Assembly: GCA_003166955.1 (NCBI GenBank)
Contig: PMUI01000049.1
Span: 10,277 to 74,276 of the forward strand
Direction: 5' to 3'
DNA: 64,000 bases
From: Acidobacterium sp.
Lineage (GTDB): Bacteria; Acidobacteriota; Terriglobia; Terriglobales; Acidobacteriaceae
The notes beneath the pieces are model-generated. The model made no database searches. It was given only the letters and a program-made list of their open reading frames with translations, and was not told the origin of the DNA. Both the position numbers and the translations under genes were made by a program. Shown in pieces: positions 52,737-60,988 of this stretch; position 1 is the first letter of the stretch; the number at the start of each line of letters is the position of its first letter.

Positions 52737-55700
52737 ATGACGGCTCTGTTTCGTTTCTGCCTTGCTTCCAGATGCAGCCTCAAGTCGCTATTTGCCGCTC
52801 TGATGACCACTGCGGCGCTGGCGCTGACCAGCGTGCCTGCCGTGCGTGCCCAGACGGTATTCCCGGCGACAGCGGTGGGGACGGCAACGCCTGCATCCCA
52901 GACCGTCACGGTCAGCCTGCAGGCGGCCGGCACCGTTGCCAAAGTCGAAGTGCTGACCCTGGGAGCGTCGAATCTGGACTTCACTGAATCCGGATCGGAC
53001 AACTGCAGCGGGATCAGTTCCGGCAGCTGCCAGGTGACCGTGGCCTTTGCGCCCAAATGCCCGGGGCTGCGCCAGGGCGCTGTCGTGCTGCTGGACGCAG
53101 CCAACAACACACTGGGCACCGCTTTCGTGGCTGGCATTGGGCAGGGTTCGCTGGCAGTCATGGTTCCGGGCGCGGTCAGCACCGTGGCCGGACAAGTCGG
53201 CGAGTGGACCGTGGTGAATGACGGCGGTCCGGCAACGCAGGCGGATCTGTACCTCCCCTCCGGCGTCTTCGTGGATGGCGCGGGCAATCTCTTCATCGCG
53301 GACTCGCACCACAACCGAGTGCGCGAAGTCTTCGCGGCCGGTGCAAATGCGGGCACGATTGCCACCGTGGCCGGCGATGGCGCAGCAGGTTATGACGGCA
53401 CCGCCACGGTGGCGACCTCGACGTCGTTGAATCAGCCGAGTGGCATAGCCATCGATGGTGCGGGCAACGTCTACATCGCGGATACGAACAACAACGTGAT
53501 CCGCAAAGTGGACCTGACCACCGGCGCGATCAGCACTGCGGCCGGCACCGGCGCGCCGGGATACACGGGCGATGGCGGCGCGGCAACCGCAGCGACGCTG
53601 AACTCGCCCGAGGGCATCGCGGTCGATGCGGCGGGCGATCTCTTCATCGCCGATACCAATAATGATGCGGTCCGGGAAGTGGTCGCAGCCACCGGAAAAA
53701 TCTCCACCATCGCAGGCGACGGAACGGGCGTACCGGGCTACGCGGGCGACGGCGCGCTGGCGATCTACGCCAGGCTCAATGCGCCTTACGGCGTAGCGCT
53801 CGATTCCACAGGGAATCTGTACATCGCCGATTCGGGCAATAACCGCGTGCGGGTGGTGAACGCAGCCGGCAACATCAGCACCTCGGCCGGCGATGGCGCC
53901 GCTGGCTACAAAGGCGATGGCGGCCTCGCGACCTCCGCTGAGTTGTATTCGCCGCTCGGCGTAGCGTGCGATCCAGCGGGCAATGTATACATCGCCGACG
54001 CGCGCAATTACGTCGTGCGCAAAGTGAATGCCGTCTCGAGAAATATCACGACCATCGCCGGCAGCAATGCGGACACCAACTACGTCGATGGCAAGTCGGA
54101 CTTCAGCTACGGCAACGGCGAGAACGGCGATGCGTTTAGCGGCGGCGGCATTGCGACCGGTGCGGGAATCTACGCGCCGTATGGTGTTGCGGTCGATCAA
54201 GCCGGAAATCTTGTGATCGCGGAGTATTTCGACCACATCGTTCGGGAGGTTGCGGCGAACTCGGCAACGTTATTCTTCACGCCGGAACTCTGGCAGAACC
54301 AGGTCAGCTCGCCGCAGAACCAGGTCATTGAAAACGACGGCAACGCGACGCTGACCTTTTCCGCAGTCACGCCGGATGCGAACGCCGCCGTTGCTTCGAC
54401 CGGCAGCACCTGCACTACGACCAGCAGCGTCACGGTCGATGAGTCCTGCGCGGTGGCCGCGGAGTTTGCGCCCACCAACACTGCCAATCCGCTGCCAAAC
54501 CCGCTCGTGGGCAACGTCAATCTGACCGCCAATTCTGCGGACTCGCCCCTCGATATTTCCATCGTCGGCGAGGCGCTTGGCCTGAACGGCGCGATCGTGA
54601 CGCTCAGTTCGAGCCAGAATCCTTCGGCCTATGGGCAGTCGGTCTCGCTGAACGTCACGGTGAAGCAGGATCCGAACTCGACGCAGGGCACGCCGACCGG
54701 GACGGTGACTTTCTCTGACACCTTCCAGGGAACGACGAGCCCGCTGGGGACCGCACAGACGCTGAACTCCAGCGGCAATGTGAGCCTGCAGCTTACTTCG
54801 CTGGCGGTGGGTACGCATGTCATCACCGCGAACTACAGCGGCGATACGTATTACAGCTCGTCAGCTTCCAACCCGCTTTCGCAGGTCGTACAAGAACAGG
54901 TAACCGTGACGGTTGCCAATACTGGCGGAGGCAATCCGTCGGCCTGGGGCACCACTGTGACCTTCACCGCAACCGTCAGCGTTTCAGGCGGAATTCCGGT
55001 TTCCGGCTCGGTCTCCTTCTACAACGGCGCGGCTTACCTGGGCAGCGGAACCCTGAACGGCAGCACGGCAACCTACTCGACGGCGAACCTGCCGGTGGGC
55101 AGCAACCCGATCACCGCAACCTTCACCGATTCCAACAACGTCAGCTCGACCTCCTCGCCGCTCAATCAGGTTGTGCAACAGACAACCGCGACGGCGATCA
55201 CCTCCAGCGCCAACCCCACCATCCACGGGACGCCGGTCACATTCACGGCCGTCGTCACGGCGGTGGGTACCGTTGTGCCGACCGGGACGGTAGCGTTCTA
55301 CGACGGCACTCTGCAGATCGGGACGGGCACGTTGGCTCCAGCTGGTACCACGAGCGCCGTAGCGACCTTCCAGACCTCGACTCTGGCTGCGGGAACGCAT
55401 TCGATTACTGCCTCCTATGGAGGCGACGCGAATGACTTCACCAGCACCTCCGCGGCGATTTCGCAGACCGTCAACATCGCCTCTTCGGCCACGGCTGTGG
55501 CAGCGAGCGCGAACCCGGCCATCGCCGGCAAGCCTCTCACGCTGACCGCGACCGTAACCACCAACGGCGGGACCGCCGCGGGCACCGTGAATTTCTACAA
55601 CGGAACGACGCTGCTGGGTACGGGCACGCTGAACGGAGCAGGGGCGGCGACCTTCACCTCCTCTACACTGCCGGCCGGTAACTATTCCGTCACGGCCAAC

Positions 55701-56867
55701 TATGTGGGCGACGCCAACGACACAGGCAGCACCTCGGCGACACTCGCGCTCACCGTCGTCCAGGCCACCACCACCATCAGCATCGTCACCAGCAACCAGA
55801 CCGTGCAGGTCACCAGCGCGGTCACGTTCACCGCGACCGTGACCGGCAACGGTGGAGTTCCAACTGGCAACGTCACATTTATGGATGGCGCCAACACGCT
55901 CGGCTCCGTAGCCGTCAACGCCGGCGGAGTGGCCAGCTACACCACTTCCTCGCTGGCGGTTGGGACGCACAACATCACGGCGGTGTACGGTGGCGACGCC
56001 AATGACGGCGGCAGCACATCGGCAGGCCTCACTGAAACCGTGACAGCCTACGCCACCCAGACATCGCTGGTGGCTTCCGCGACCAGCCTGAACACCGACC
56101 AGGAACTCACCCTGCTGACAACCACCACGTCGTCGACCGGCAACGCGGTGACCGGCACCGTCACCTGGATGAACGGTTCGACGACGCTGGGCTCGGCGAC
56201 GATAGGCGTCAACGGCACGGCGACCCTGAATCTGAATCCAGCCGCGGGATCGTACAGCATCACCGCGCACTACAGCGGTGACGCCCTCAACGCGCCGTCC
56301 GTCTCCAACGTGGTGACGGTCACCGTCTCGCTGGCCACGGAATTCACGATCGCCCTGAACCCGACTTCGCTCAGCATTCCGACCTCGCAGTCGGCGCAGT
56401 TGACCATCAACCTCGGATCGGAGGACGGGTTCGCCGACAAGATCGCGCTCGGCTGCGGCTCGCTGCCGTATTCGGTCAGCTGCAACTTCGCCACCAACGA
56501 TGTCACGCTGAACAAGGACGGCACAACCTCCGTCACCCTGACCGTCGATACGAACTCACCGCTGGCTTCCGGCTCGCAAGCGCGGAATGAGGATCCATTC
56601 AGCGGTAGCGGCATGCTCGCAGCGTGCGTCTTCCCAGGCGCGGCCCTCCTGGGGTTCGCATTCTGGCGCTTCCGCAAAAACGCAATGGCCCTGCGCGCGC
56701 TCGCGGTCATCGCGATGCTCGCAGGCACCACCCTCCTGATGACCGGCTGCGGCGGCTTCTCTCTGAACAGCGCCAAGGCGGGCAATTATGTGATCCAGGT
56801 GACGGCCACCGGCGAACAAACCGGCGTAACCCATGTCGCCAACCTCACATTAACGGTGACCCAGTGA
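52737..56867 (+). CDS. Giant secreted NHL-repeat/Ig-like repeat protein (1376 aa)
   Basis: The ATG at 52737 follows GAGG. A signal peptide ends near VRAQ. After an N-terminal Ig-like segment come about six NHL repeats (GVFVDGAGNLFIADSHHNRV, GIAIDGAGNVYIADTNNNVI, GVALDSTGNLYIADSGNNRV), giving a six-bladed propeller at about residues 140-510. At least seven Ig-like (Big_3_5-type) repeats follow, each with a VTFTATV...PTGTVTFYDG...YGGDAND pattern. Near the C-terminus two hydrophobic segments (AACVFPGAALLGFAFWRFRK and ALRALAVIAMLAGTTLLMTG) are followed by CGG and a final beta segment ending LTLTVTQ. The product is probably surface-exposed and anchored; its binding partner is unknown. Confidence 0.9.
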   Translation: MTALFRFCLASRCSLKSLFAALMTTAALALTSVPAVRAQTVFPATAVGTATPASQTVTVSLQAAGTVAKVEVLTLGASNLDFTESGSDNCSGISSGSCQVTVAFAPKCPGLRQGAVVLLDAANNTLGTAFVAGIGQGSLAVMVPGAVSTVAGQVGEWTVVNDGGPATQADLYLPSGVFVDGAGNLFIADSHHNRVREVFAAGANAGTIATVAGDGAAGYDGTATVATSTSLNQPSGIAIDGAGNVYIADTNNNVIRKVDLTTGAISTAAGTGAPGYTGDGGAATAATLNSPEGIAVDAAGDLFIADTNNDAVREVVAATGKISTIAGDGTGVPGYAGDGALAIYARLNAPYGVALDSTGNLYIADSGNNRVRVVNAAGNISTSAGDGAAGYKGDGGLATSAELYSPLGVACDPAGNVYIADARNYVVRKVNAVSRNITTIAGSNADTNYVDGKSDFSYGNGENGDAFSGGGIATGAGIYAPYGVAVDQAGNLVIAEYFDHIVREVAANSATLFFTPELWQNQVSSPQNQVIENDGNATLTFSAVTPDANAAVASTGSTCTTTSSVTVDESCAVAAEFAPTNTANPLPNPLVGNVNLTANSADSPLDISIVGEALGLNGAIVTLSSSQNPSAYGQSVSLNVTVKQDPNSTQGTPTGTVTFSDTFQGTTSPLGTAQTLNSSGNVSLQLTSLAVGTHVITANYSGDTYYSSSASNPLSQVVQEQVTVTVANTGGGNPSAWGTTVTFTATVSVSGGIPVSGSVSFYNGAAYLGSGTLNGSTATYSTANLPVGSNPITATFTDSNNVSSTSSPLNQVVQQTTATAITSSANPTIHGTPVTFTAVVTAVGTVVPTGTVAFYDGTLQIGTGTLAPAGTTSAVATFQTSTLAAGTHSITASYGGDANDFTSTSAAISQTVNIASSATAVAASANPAIAGKPLTLTATVTTNGGTAAGTVNFYNGTTLLGTGTLNGAGAATFTSSTLPAGNYSVTANYVGDANDTGSTSATLALTVVQATTTISIVTSNQTVQVTSAVTFTATVTGNGGVPTGNVTFMDGANTLGSVAVNAGGVASYTTSSLAVGTHNITAVYGGDANDGGSTSAGLTETVTAYATQTSLVASATSLNTDQELTLLTTTTSSTGNAVTGTVTWMNGSTTLGSATIGVNGTATLNLNPAAGSYSITAHYSGDALNAPSVSNVVTVTVSLATEFTIALNPTSLSIPTSQSAQLTINLGSEDGFADKIALGCGSLPYSVSCNFATNDVTLNKDGTTSVTLTVDTNSPLASGSQARNEDPFSGSGMLAACVFPGAALLGFAFWRFRKNAMALRALAVIAMLAGTTLLMTGCGGFSLNSAKAGNYVIQVTATGEQTGVTHVANLTLTVTQ

Positions 56868-56881
56868 GTGGAGTTGCCATC

Positions 56882-57439
56882 ATGATGAATTGCAAATGGG
56901 TAACTCGGGCTCTGTTGCTGGCCGGCCTGCTGGCTGGCTTCACAGGCGCGCGCGCGCAGTCGCCCGAGGCCGCCGTCGGCGACTGGTCGTCGCTGGCTGT
57001 CGGCGGCAGCGTTAACGCGACGCGGCTGCAATATGGGCAGCACTGGATGATCGGCGGAACGGCCTTTGTCGACGCCAATTTCACATGGCGTTACGGCATC
57101 GAAGGCGAGACCAACTGGGAGGTCCTTCGGCAGGTCGAGAACACTCGTGCGACCACCTACCTTGTAGGTCCCCGCTTTCAGATGGCTGGCCTGGGGCAAA
57201 ACGCCCAGTGGCGGCCCTACGTCAAGTTCCTGGCCGGCGACGGCTATTTCAACTTCCCCTATCACTACGCATGGGGCAACTACTTTGTCATGGCCCCCGG
57301 GGCGGGCATCGACTACCGGGTGAACTCGCGGGTCCGGTTGCGCCTCCTCGATGCCGAGTATCAGTACTGGCCGACGTTTACCTATGGGTCGATGACGAAC
57401 CTCAGTGTGAGCGCGGGCGTGCGGTATCGAATTCGGTAA
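56882..57439 (+). CDS. Outer-membrane beta-barrel protein (185 aa)
   Basis: The start is the ATG at 56882 with GGAG 8 nt upstream, 14 nt after the giant gene's stop codon. A signal peptide ends GARAQ. The mature protein has alternating strands typical of an eight-stranded OmpA/OmpW-like barrel (WSSLAVGGSVNATRLQYGQH, FVDANFTWRYGIEGETNWEV, VMAPGAGIDYRVNSRVRLRL) and ends LSVSAGVRYRIR, an aromatic/charged C-terminal strand. Tight linkage to the giant secreted protein suggests a shared transcript and possibly a role in its anchoring; that is inference. Confidence 0.83.
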   Translation: MMNCKWVTRALLLAGLLAGFTGARAQSPEAAVGDWSSLAVGGSVNATRLQYGQHWMIGGTAFVDANFTWRYGIEGETNWEVLRQVENTRATTYLVGPRFQMAGLGQNAQWRPYVKFLAGDGYFNFPYHYAWGNYFVMAPGAGIDYRVNSRVRLRLLDAEYQYWPTFTYGSMTNLSVSAGVRYRIR

Positions 57440-57473
57440 ACGCTGGAATTGCATTACTCGAGTGAGAGGTTTT

Positions 57474-58142
57474 ATGCCAGGGTTCTTCAGACGTCTGCAG
57501 TCTCTTGTTGTACTCGGTGGGGTAGGTTGCACCCTGGCGGCGGCCGCATCGGCGCGCGCGCAGGATGCGACGCAAACCGTACATCTGAATCGTAGTGAAG
57601 CGGTCCTGTCGACCACCGTCGGCTCGTTTGTTCACAGACCGAGCCACGTAGAGACTTTCGCCGCCTTCGTCCGGGAGATCGGCGCCGACGATCTCTATGC
57701 CCGCAAAGAAGCCATCACCGGCGAAAAGCAGCCGCGCGTGGACTGGAAGGCGCTGAATCACGCGTTAATCGGTCTGACTGACGAGGAGTGGAGCACCGCC
57801 TACACGAACCTCCTCGACGGCAGCCAGCGTGTCGCCGACTGGGGCGACCAGATGCAGGAAGCGCTGGGATGGAAGGATGGCCGGTTCCAGGCGGATCGCT
57901 CCGGGCCCGCCGCGGAACAGATGGCGCGGTTCGACCGGCTGAGCGATCAGGGCGATTCCATCGTTGACGAGACCATGGCCCGCCTGCGGCAGCATCTGGG
58001 AGACGACGCGTTCAATAAGCTCGATACCTTCGTCTACCAGCGCGAGGGCGGCGAACGGATCGTCGATCAGGGGCCGACCAAGCGCGGTCCGATTGAGACA
58101 GCGAAAGCCACTCCGCAGGCTGTCGTTCCGGCACACAAGTAG
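57474..58142 (+). CDS. Exported helical protein of unknown function (222 aa)
   Basis: The ATG at 57474 has GAGAGG 6 nt upstream; a GTG 12 nt earlier is less likely. A signal peptide (LVVLGGVGCTLAAAASARAQ) is followed by a mainly helical domain: SFVHRPSHVETFAAFVREIG, EWSTAYTNLLDGSQRVADWG and ETMARLRQHLGDDAFNKLDT. No catalytic motif is apparent. It is the third gene of a run with the giant NHL/Ig protein and the barrel protein (34-nt gap), so a common envelope role is possible. Confidence 0.8.
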   Translation: MPGFFRRLQSLVVLGGVGCTLAAAASARAQDATQTVHLNRSEAVLSTTVGSFVHRPSHVETFAAFVREIGADDLYARKEAITGEKQPRVDWKALNHALIGLTDEEWSTAYTNLLDGSQRVADWGDQMQEALGWKDGRFQADRSGPAAEQMARFDRLSDQGDSIVDETMARLRQHLGDDAFNKLDTFVYQREGGERIVDQGPTKRGPIETAKATPQAVVPAHK

Positions 58143-58147
58143 CCCCT

Positions 58148-59170
58148 TCACTCCTCGCGGTGGGTCTCCTCGGGCGGCGGGGGCGGCGGGGGCGCCGGTG
58201 TTGCGGGCTCAGCCGGCAAAATCTGAACCAACGCCGGTTGTTCTGGCTCCCCTGAGCCCATCGCAGCCTCGTGTTGCATGCGTGCCGCTGCAGCGATGTC
58301 CACCGGAATACCGCCCGGGACGATCTCCGCGTAGCCGTACTTGTGCTTCAAATCCCCAGTGACGCGGACCATCGCAAACAGCAGCAGAAACGAAACCAGC
58401 ACCGCGAAGGCCGACCCCTCCGGACCCTGCCCGCCGCCGCTGAGCCACGCCGGTCCATTCGCGTTCGTCGCAATCACGGGCGAGTAGCTCATCGGGCCGG
58501 AGACGGGCAGGCCGAAGAGCATGCTCATCGTGGCGATCCACGCAAAGTGAAATCCCCACCCGACCCACAGAGCGCGCGTGCGCAGAACGGCCACCGCCAG
58601 CACCATGCCCAGGAAAAATGAAACCAGCACCGACGCCGTGGTCGTCGCCCCGGAGTGCGTGCGCCATATGGCATAAACGACAGCCATGAAAAACGCCGCC
58701 AGACCGGGGCCCATGGCTTCCACGAGCCGCAGGAACGGATAGCCCCGGAACGCGATCTCGATCGCGAGCGTGCCCGCGGCAAGCGCGATCAGATCGAGAA
58801 ACAAAATGACGTACTGATGCGCGTTGGTGAATGTCGTGAGGACCAGGCCGCCGATGAGCGCGACCGGCAGCACACAGGCAAGGACGCCGGCCCATCCGAG
58901 CGCCGTTCCAAGTGCGAATTCCTTTGCCCATCCAGGACGAGGGACAAGCGCTGTCGCATTGCCAGCGTCCATGCGGCGCTGGCCGAGGCGACTCATGATC
59001 CAGTAGCCGACGATCAGCAGAAAGAGCAGCAGAATGCGGTAGAGCGGCTCCTGAAAGTCGCCGGCATTGACTGCGGCGGCGGCGCCCGAGGCGACAAGGT
59101 CCGAGAACAGAAACCACGCGCTGGCCACCAGAAACCACATCAGCGCGGAAAGACGCCCGAGAAAACTCAC
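58148..59170 (-). CDS. CPBP-family intramembrane protease homologue, degenerate active site
   Basis: A 340-residue membrane protein with about eight transmembrane helices. The CPBP (Rce1/Abi) core is recognisable: LAIEIAFRGYPFLRLVEAM (motif 1), FFMAVVYAIWRTHSG (motif 2) and GWGFHFAWIATMSMLFGLP (motif 3). In motif 1 the usual EExxxR reads IExxxR, so the first Glu is absent. The FxxxH of motif 2 and the Asn of motif 3 HxxxN are not conserved. The C-terminal ~80 residues are cytoplasmic and end in a Pro-rich tail. Either it is a non-catalytic member or it uses a different residue set. Confidence 0.8.
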   Translation of the reverse strand: MSFLGRLSALMWFLVASAWFLFSDLVASGAAAAVNAGDFQEPLYRILLLFLLIVGYWIMSRLGQRRMDAGNATALVPRPGWAKEFALGTALGWAGVLACVLPVALIGGLVLTTFTNAHQYVILFLDLIALAAGTLAIEIAFRGYPFLRLVEAMGPGLAAFFMAVVYAIWRTHSGATTTASVLVSFFLGMVLAVAVLRTRALWVGWGFHFAWIATMSMLFGLPVSGPMSYSPVIATNANGPAWLSGGGQGPEGSAFAVLVSFLLLFAMVRVTGDLKHKYGYAEIVPGGIPVDIAAAARMQHEAAMGSGEPEQPALVQILPAEPATPAPPPPPPPEETHREE

Positions 59171-59241
59171 GCCGATGCTCCGAAAATAAATAAGCCGAGC
59201 TGGAGGGAAGTCATCAGGGCTGTTTCAATGCCTGCCTGCGA

Positions 59242-60075
59242 TCAGACGGTGTAGAACTGGGCGATGTTGCGGTACTTGTCGTAGCGGCGGCGCAGAAGCT
59301 CATCGAGGGGCTGCACTTCGAGCTCGTTCAGGTGCCGGCGAAGCTTCTCCGTGAGACGTTCGGCGGCTCCAGCGGGGTCGGCATGTGCGCCGCCCTCCGG
59401 CTCAGGAACAATGTCGTCGACGCAGCCCAGGCCGTGCACGTCGGGCGCGGAGATGCGCATCGCCTCCGCGGCCTTGTCCTTAAACGTGGCATCGCGCCAG
59501 AGAATTGCCGCGCATCCTTCCGGCGGAATCACTGAGTAAATCGCGCTTTCAAAAATCAGCACGCGGTCGGCGACCGCCAGCCCCAGTGCTCCTCCTGAGC
59601 CTCCCTCGCCGGTGATGACGGCGATCGTGGGAACGCGCAGCCGCGACATCTCGCGCATGTTGCGCGCAATCGCCTCCGCCTGGCCGCGCTCCTCGGCGCC
59701 CACTCCCGGATATGCCGCCGGCACATCGATGATCGAGATCACCGGCCGCGCGAACTTCTCCGCAATTTTCATGCACCGCAACGCCTTGCGATATCCCTCA
59801 GGGTTCGGCATGCCGAAGCGCCGGTTCACCTTCTCTTTCGTCGAGCGGCCCTTGAGGTTGGCGATCACCATCACCTCCTGGCCGTCGAAACGCGCCATCC
59901 CGCATGCCATCGCGGGATCGTCGCCGAAGCACCGGTCGCCGTGAATTTCGCTGTAATCGGTGCAAATCCGCTCGATAAAGTCCATGGGATGGGGCCGTTG
60001 AGGGTGACGCGCCAGCTCGGTTTTCGCCCATTCCGGTGAAACCGGCGGCGGATTGGTCTCTGGCTCTTCGGTCAT
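59242..60075 (-). CDS. accA: Acetyl-CoA carboxylase carboxyltransferase subunit alpha
   Basis: A 277-residue protein. Motifs of AccA are ELARHPQRPHPMDFIERICT, EKVNRRFGMPNPEGYRKALR, FARPVISIIDVPAAYPGVGA, EERGQAEAIARNMREMSRL, ITGEGGSGGALGLAVADRVL and YSVIPPEGCAAILWRDATFK. It transfers carboxyl from carboxybiotin to acetyl-CoA with AccD. The start at 60075 makes it about 40 residues shorter than E. coli AccA at the N-terminus. The open frame extends upstream to 60411 but overlaps the rhomboid-like gene and lacks family similarity. accD is not in the window. Confidence 0.94.
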   Translation of the reverse strand: MTEEPETNPPPVSPEWAKTELARHPQRPHPMDFIERICTDYSEIHGDRCFGDDPAMACGMARFDGQEVMVIANLKGRSTKEKVNRRFGMPNPEGYRKALRCMKIAEKFARPVISIIDVPAAYPGVGAEERGQAEAIARNMREMSRLRVPTIAVITGEGGSGGALGLAVADRVLIFESAIYSVIPPEGCAAILWRDATFKDKAAEAMRISAPDVHGLGCVDDIVPEPEGGAHADPAGAAERLTEKLRRHLNELEVQPLDELLRRRYDKYRNIAQFYTV

Positions 60076-60220
60076 AGAGGGAGGAGGTCCGAGATTGATT
60101 GTATGGGTGCGAGCAGGGCGGGGCAAATGAGTCGGAATCACGCGGCGCTGCGTTGTTCCGGTTGAAAACGGATATACAGGCGAGCGGCGAGCGCAGGTCC
60201 CACGCTTCTTCCGGTGCGCA

Positions 60221-60976
60221 CTAGTTGTCGCGGTGCTTGCGCATGTAGACTTCGAACTTCTTTGCGGCGCGGCGGCGTCTCCAGCGGTAGTAGCGGTTGC
60301 GCATGCCGTACACAGTTTCGCTGCCGGCGACAGCGAAGCCGCGGCGCGGTGAGAACTTGATATACAGGTATCCGAACAGTGCCCCGCCCAGTTCGGAAAA
60401 AGCAAAAACATGCAGGACCGAAAACAGCATCGCCAGCGCGACGATAAGGCTGACGACCGCCATGTACTTCGCTTTGATCATGAACGGGAATGGAATCATC
60501 ATGAATTCCATATCGCCGTAAAGCACCCCAAAGGCGATTACGAAACCAAACAGGGCGCCGTAGCAGCCAGTGAAGCCAAGTCCGACCGAGGAAAAGAACA
60601 ACCCCAGGACCACAGCGGCCAACCCGGCCCCGATCACCGACAGAAAATAAAGCTCCCCCATCCAGCGCGATCCGCGCATCTGCTCCAGCATGCTGCCGAG
60701 GAACCACAGCGAAAGCATCTCAAGGGTCATGCCGAAGATGGCGCCGAGGCTCGCACCGGCGTGCACGAAGGCATACGTCACGATCTGCCAGACGCGGCCG
60801 TGCAAAACGCTGGCCGGATCCAGCGCAAAGATGCTCGCAATGTTGTAGACCGCGCCCGGCGAAGCGAAACCCAGGATCGTCAGGACGAAATAGATCCCCA
60901 GGTTCCACAGCACCAGCTGGCGCGTCAGGCCGCGAAACGGTGGGAAGCTGAGAATTCCGGGCGATACGCGTGGCAC
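60221..60976 (-). CDS. Rhomboid-family membrane protein lacking the catalytic Ser and His
   Basis: A 251-residue protein with six to seven transmembrane helices and the rhomboid fold pattern: VWQIVTYAFVHAGASLGAIF (helix 2 with the conserved His), LSLWFLGSMLEQMRGSRWMG (the conserved ExxxGSxR-like loop) and GLGFTGCYGALFGFVIAFGV. The active-site GxSG motif reads G-C-Y-G, with Tyr for the nucleophilic Ser. The partner His in AHLGG-type motifs is Glu in FSELGGALFGYLY. It should therefore be a non-proteolytic rhomboid homologue. The C-terminal ~35 residues are strongly basic (RYYRWRRRRAAKKFEVYMRK). It overlaps no neighbour and precedes accA. Confidence 0.85.
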   Translation of the reverse strand: MPRVSPGILSFPPFRGLTRQLVLWNLGIYFVLTILGFASPGAVYNIASIFALDPASVLHGRVWQIVTYAFVHAGASLGAIFGMTLEMLSLWFLGSMLEQMRGSRWMGELYFLSVIGAGLAAVVLGLFFSSVGLGFTGCYGALFGFVIAFGVLYGDMEFMMIPFPFMIKAKYMAVVSLIVALAMLFSVLHVFAFSELGGALFGYLYIKFSPRRGFAVAGSETVYGMRNRYYRWRRRRAAKKFEVYMRKHRDN

Positions 60977-60988
60977 GAGGCTATTGTC

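Noticed and set aside
54984-56270. Long minus-strand frame opposite the Ig repeats
   Set aside because: Repeat-derived antisense frame with Arg/Gly-rich composition; the plus-strand gene has a signal peptide and domains.
60076-60411. N-terminal extension of accA
   Set aside because: It overlaps the rhomboid-like gene and is Ser/Thr/Arg-rich without AccA similarity.
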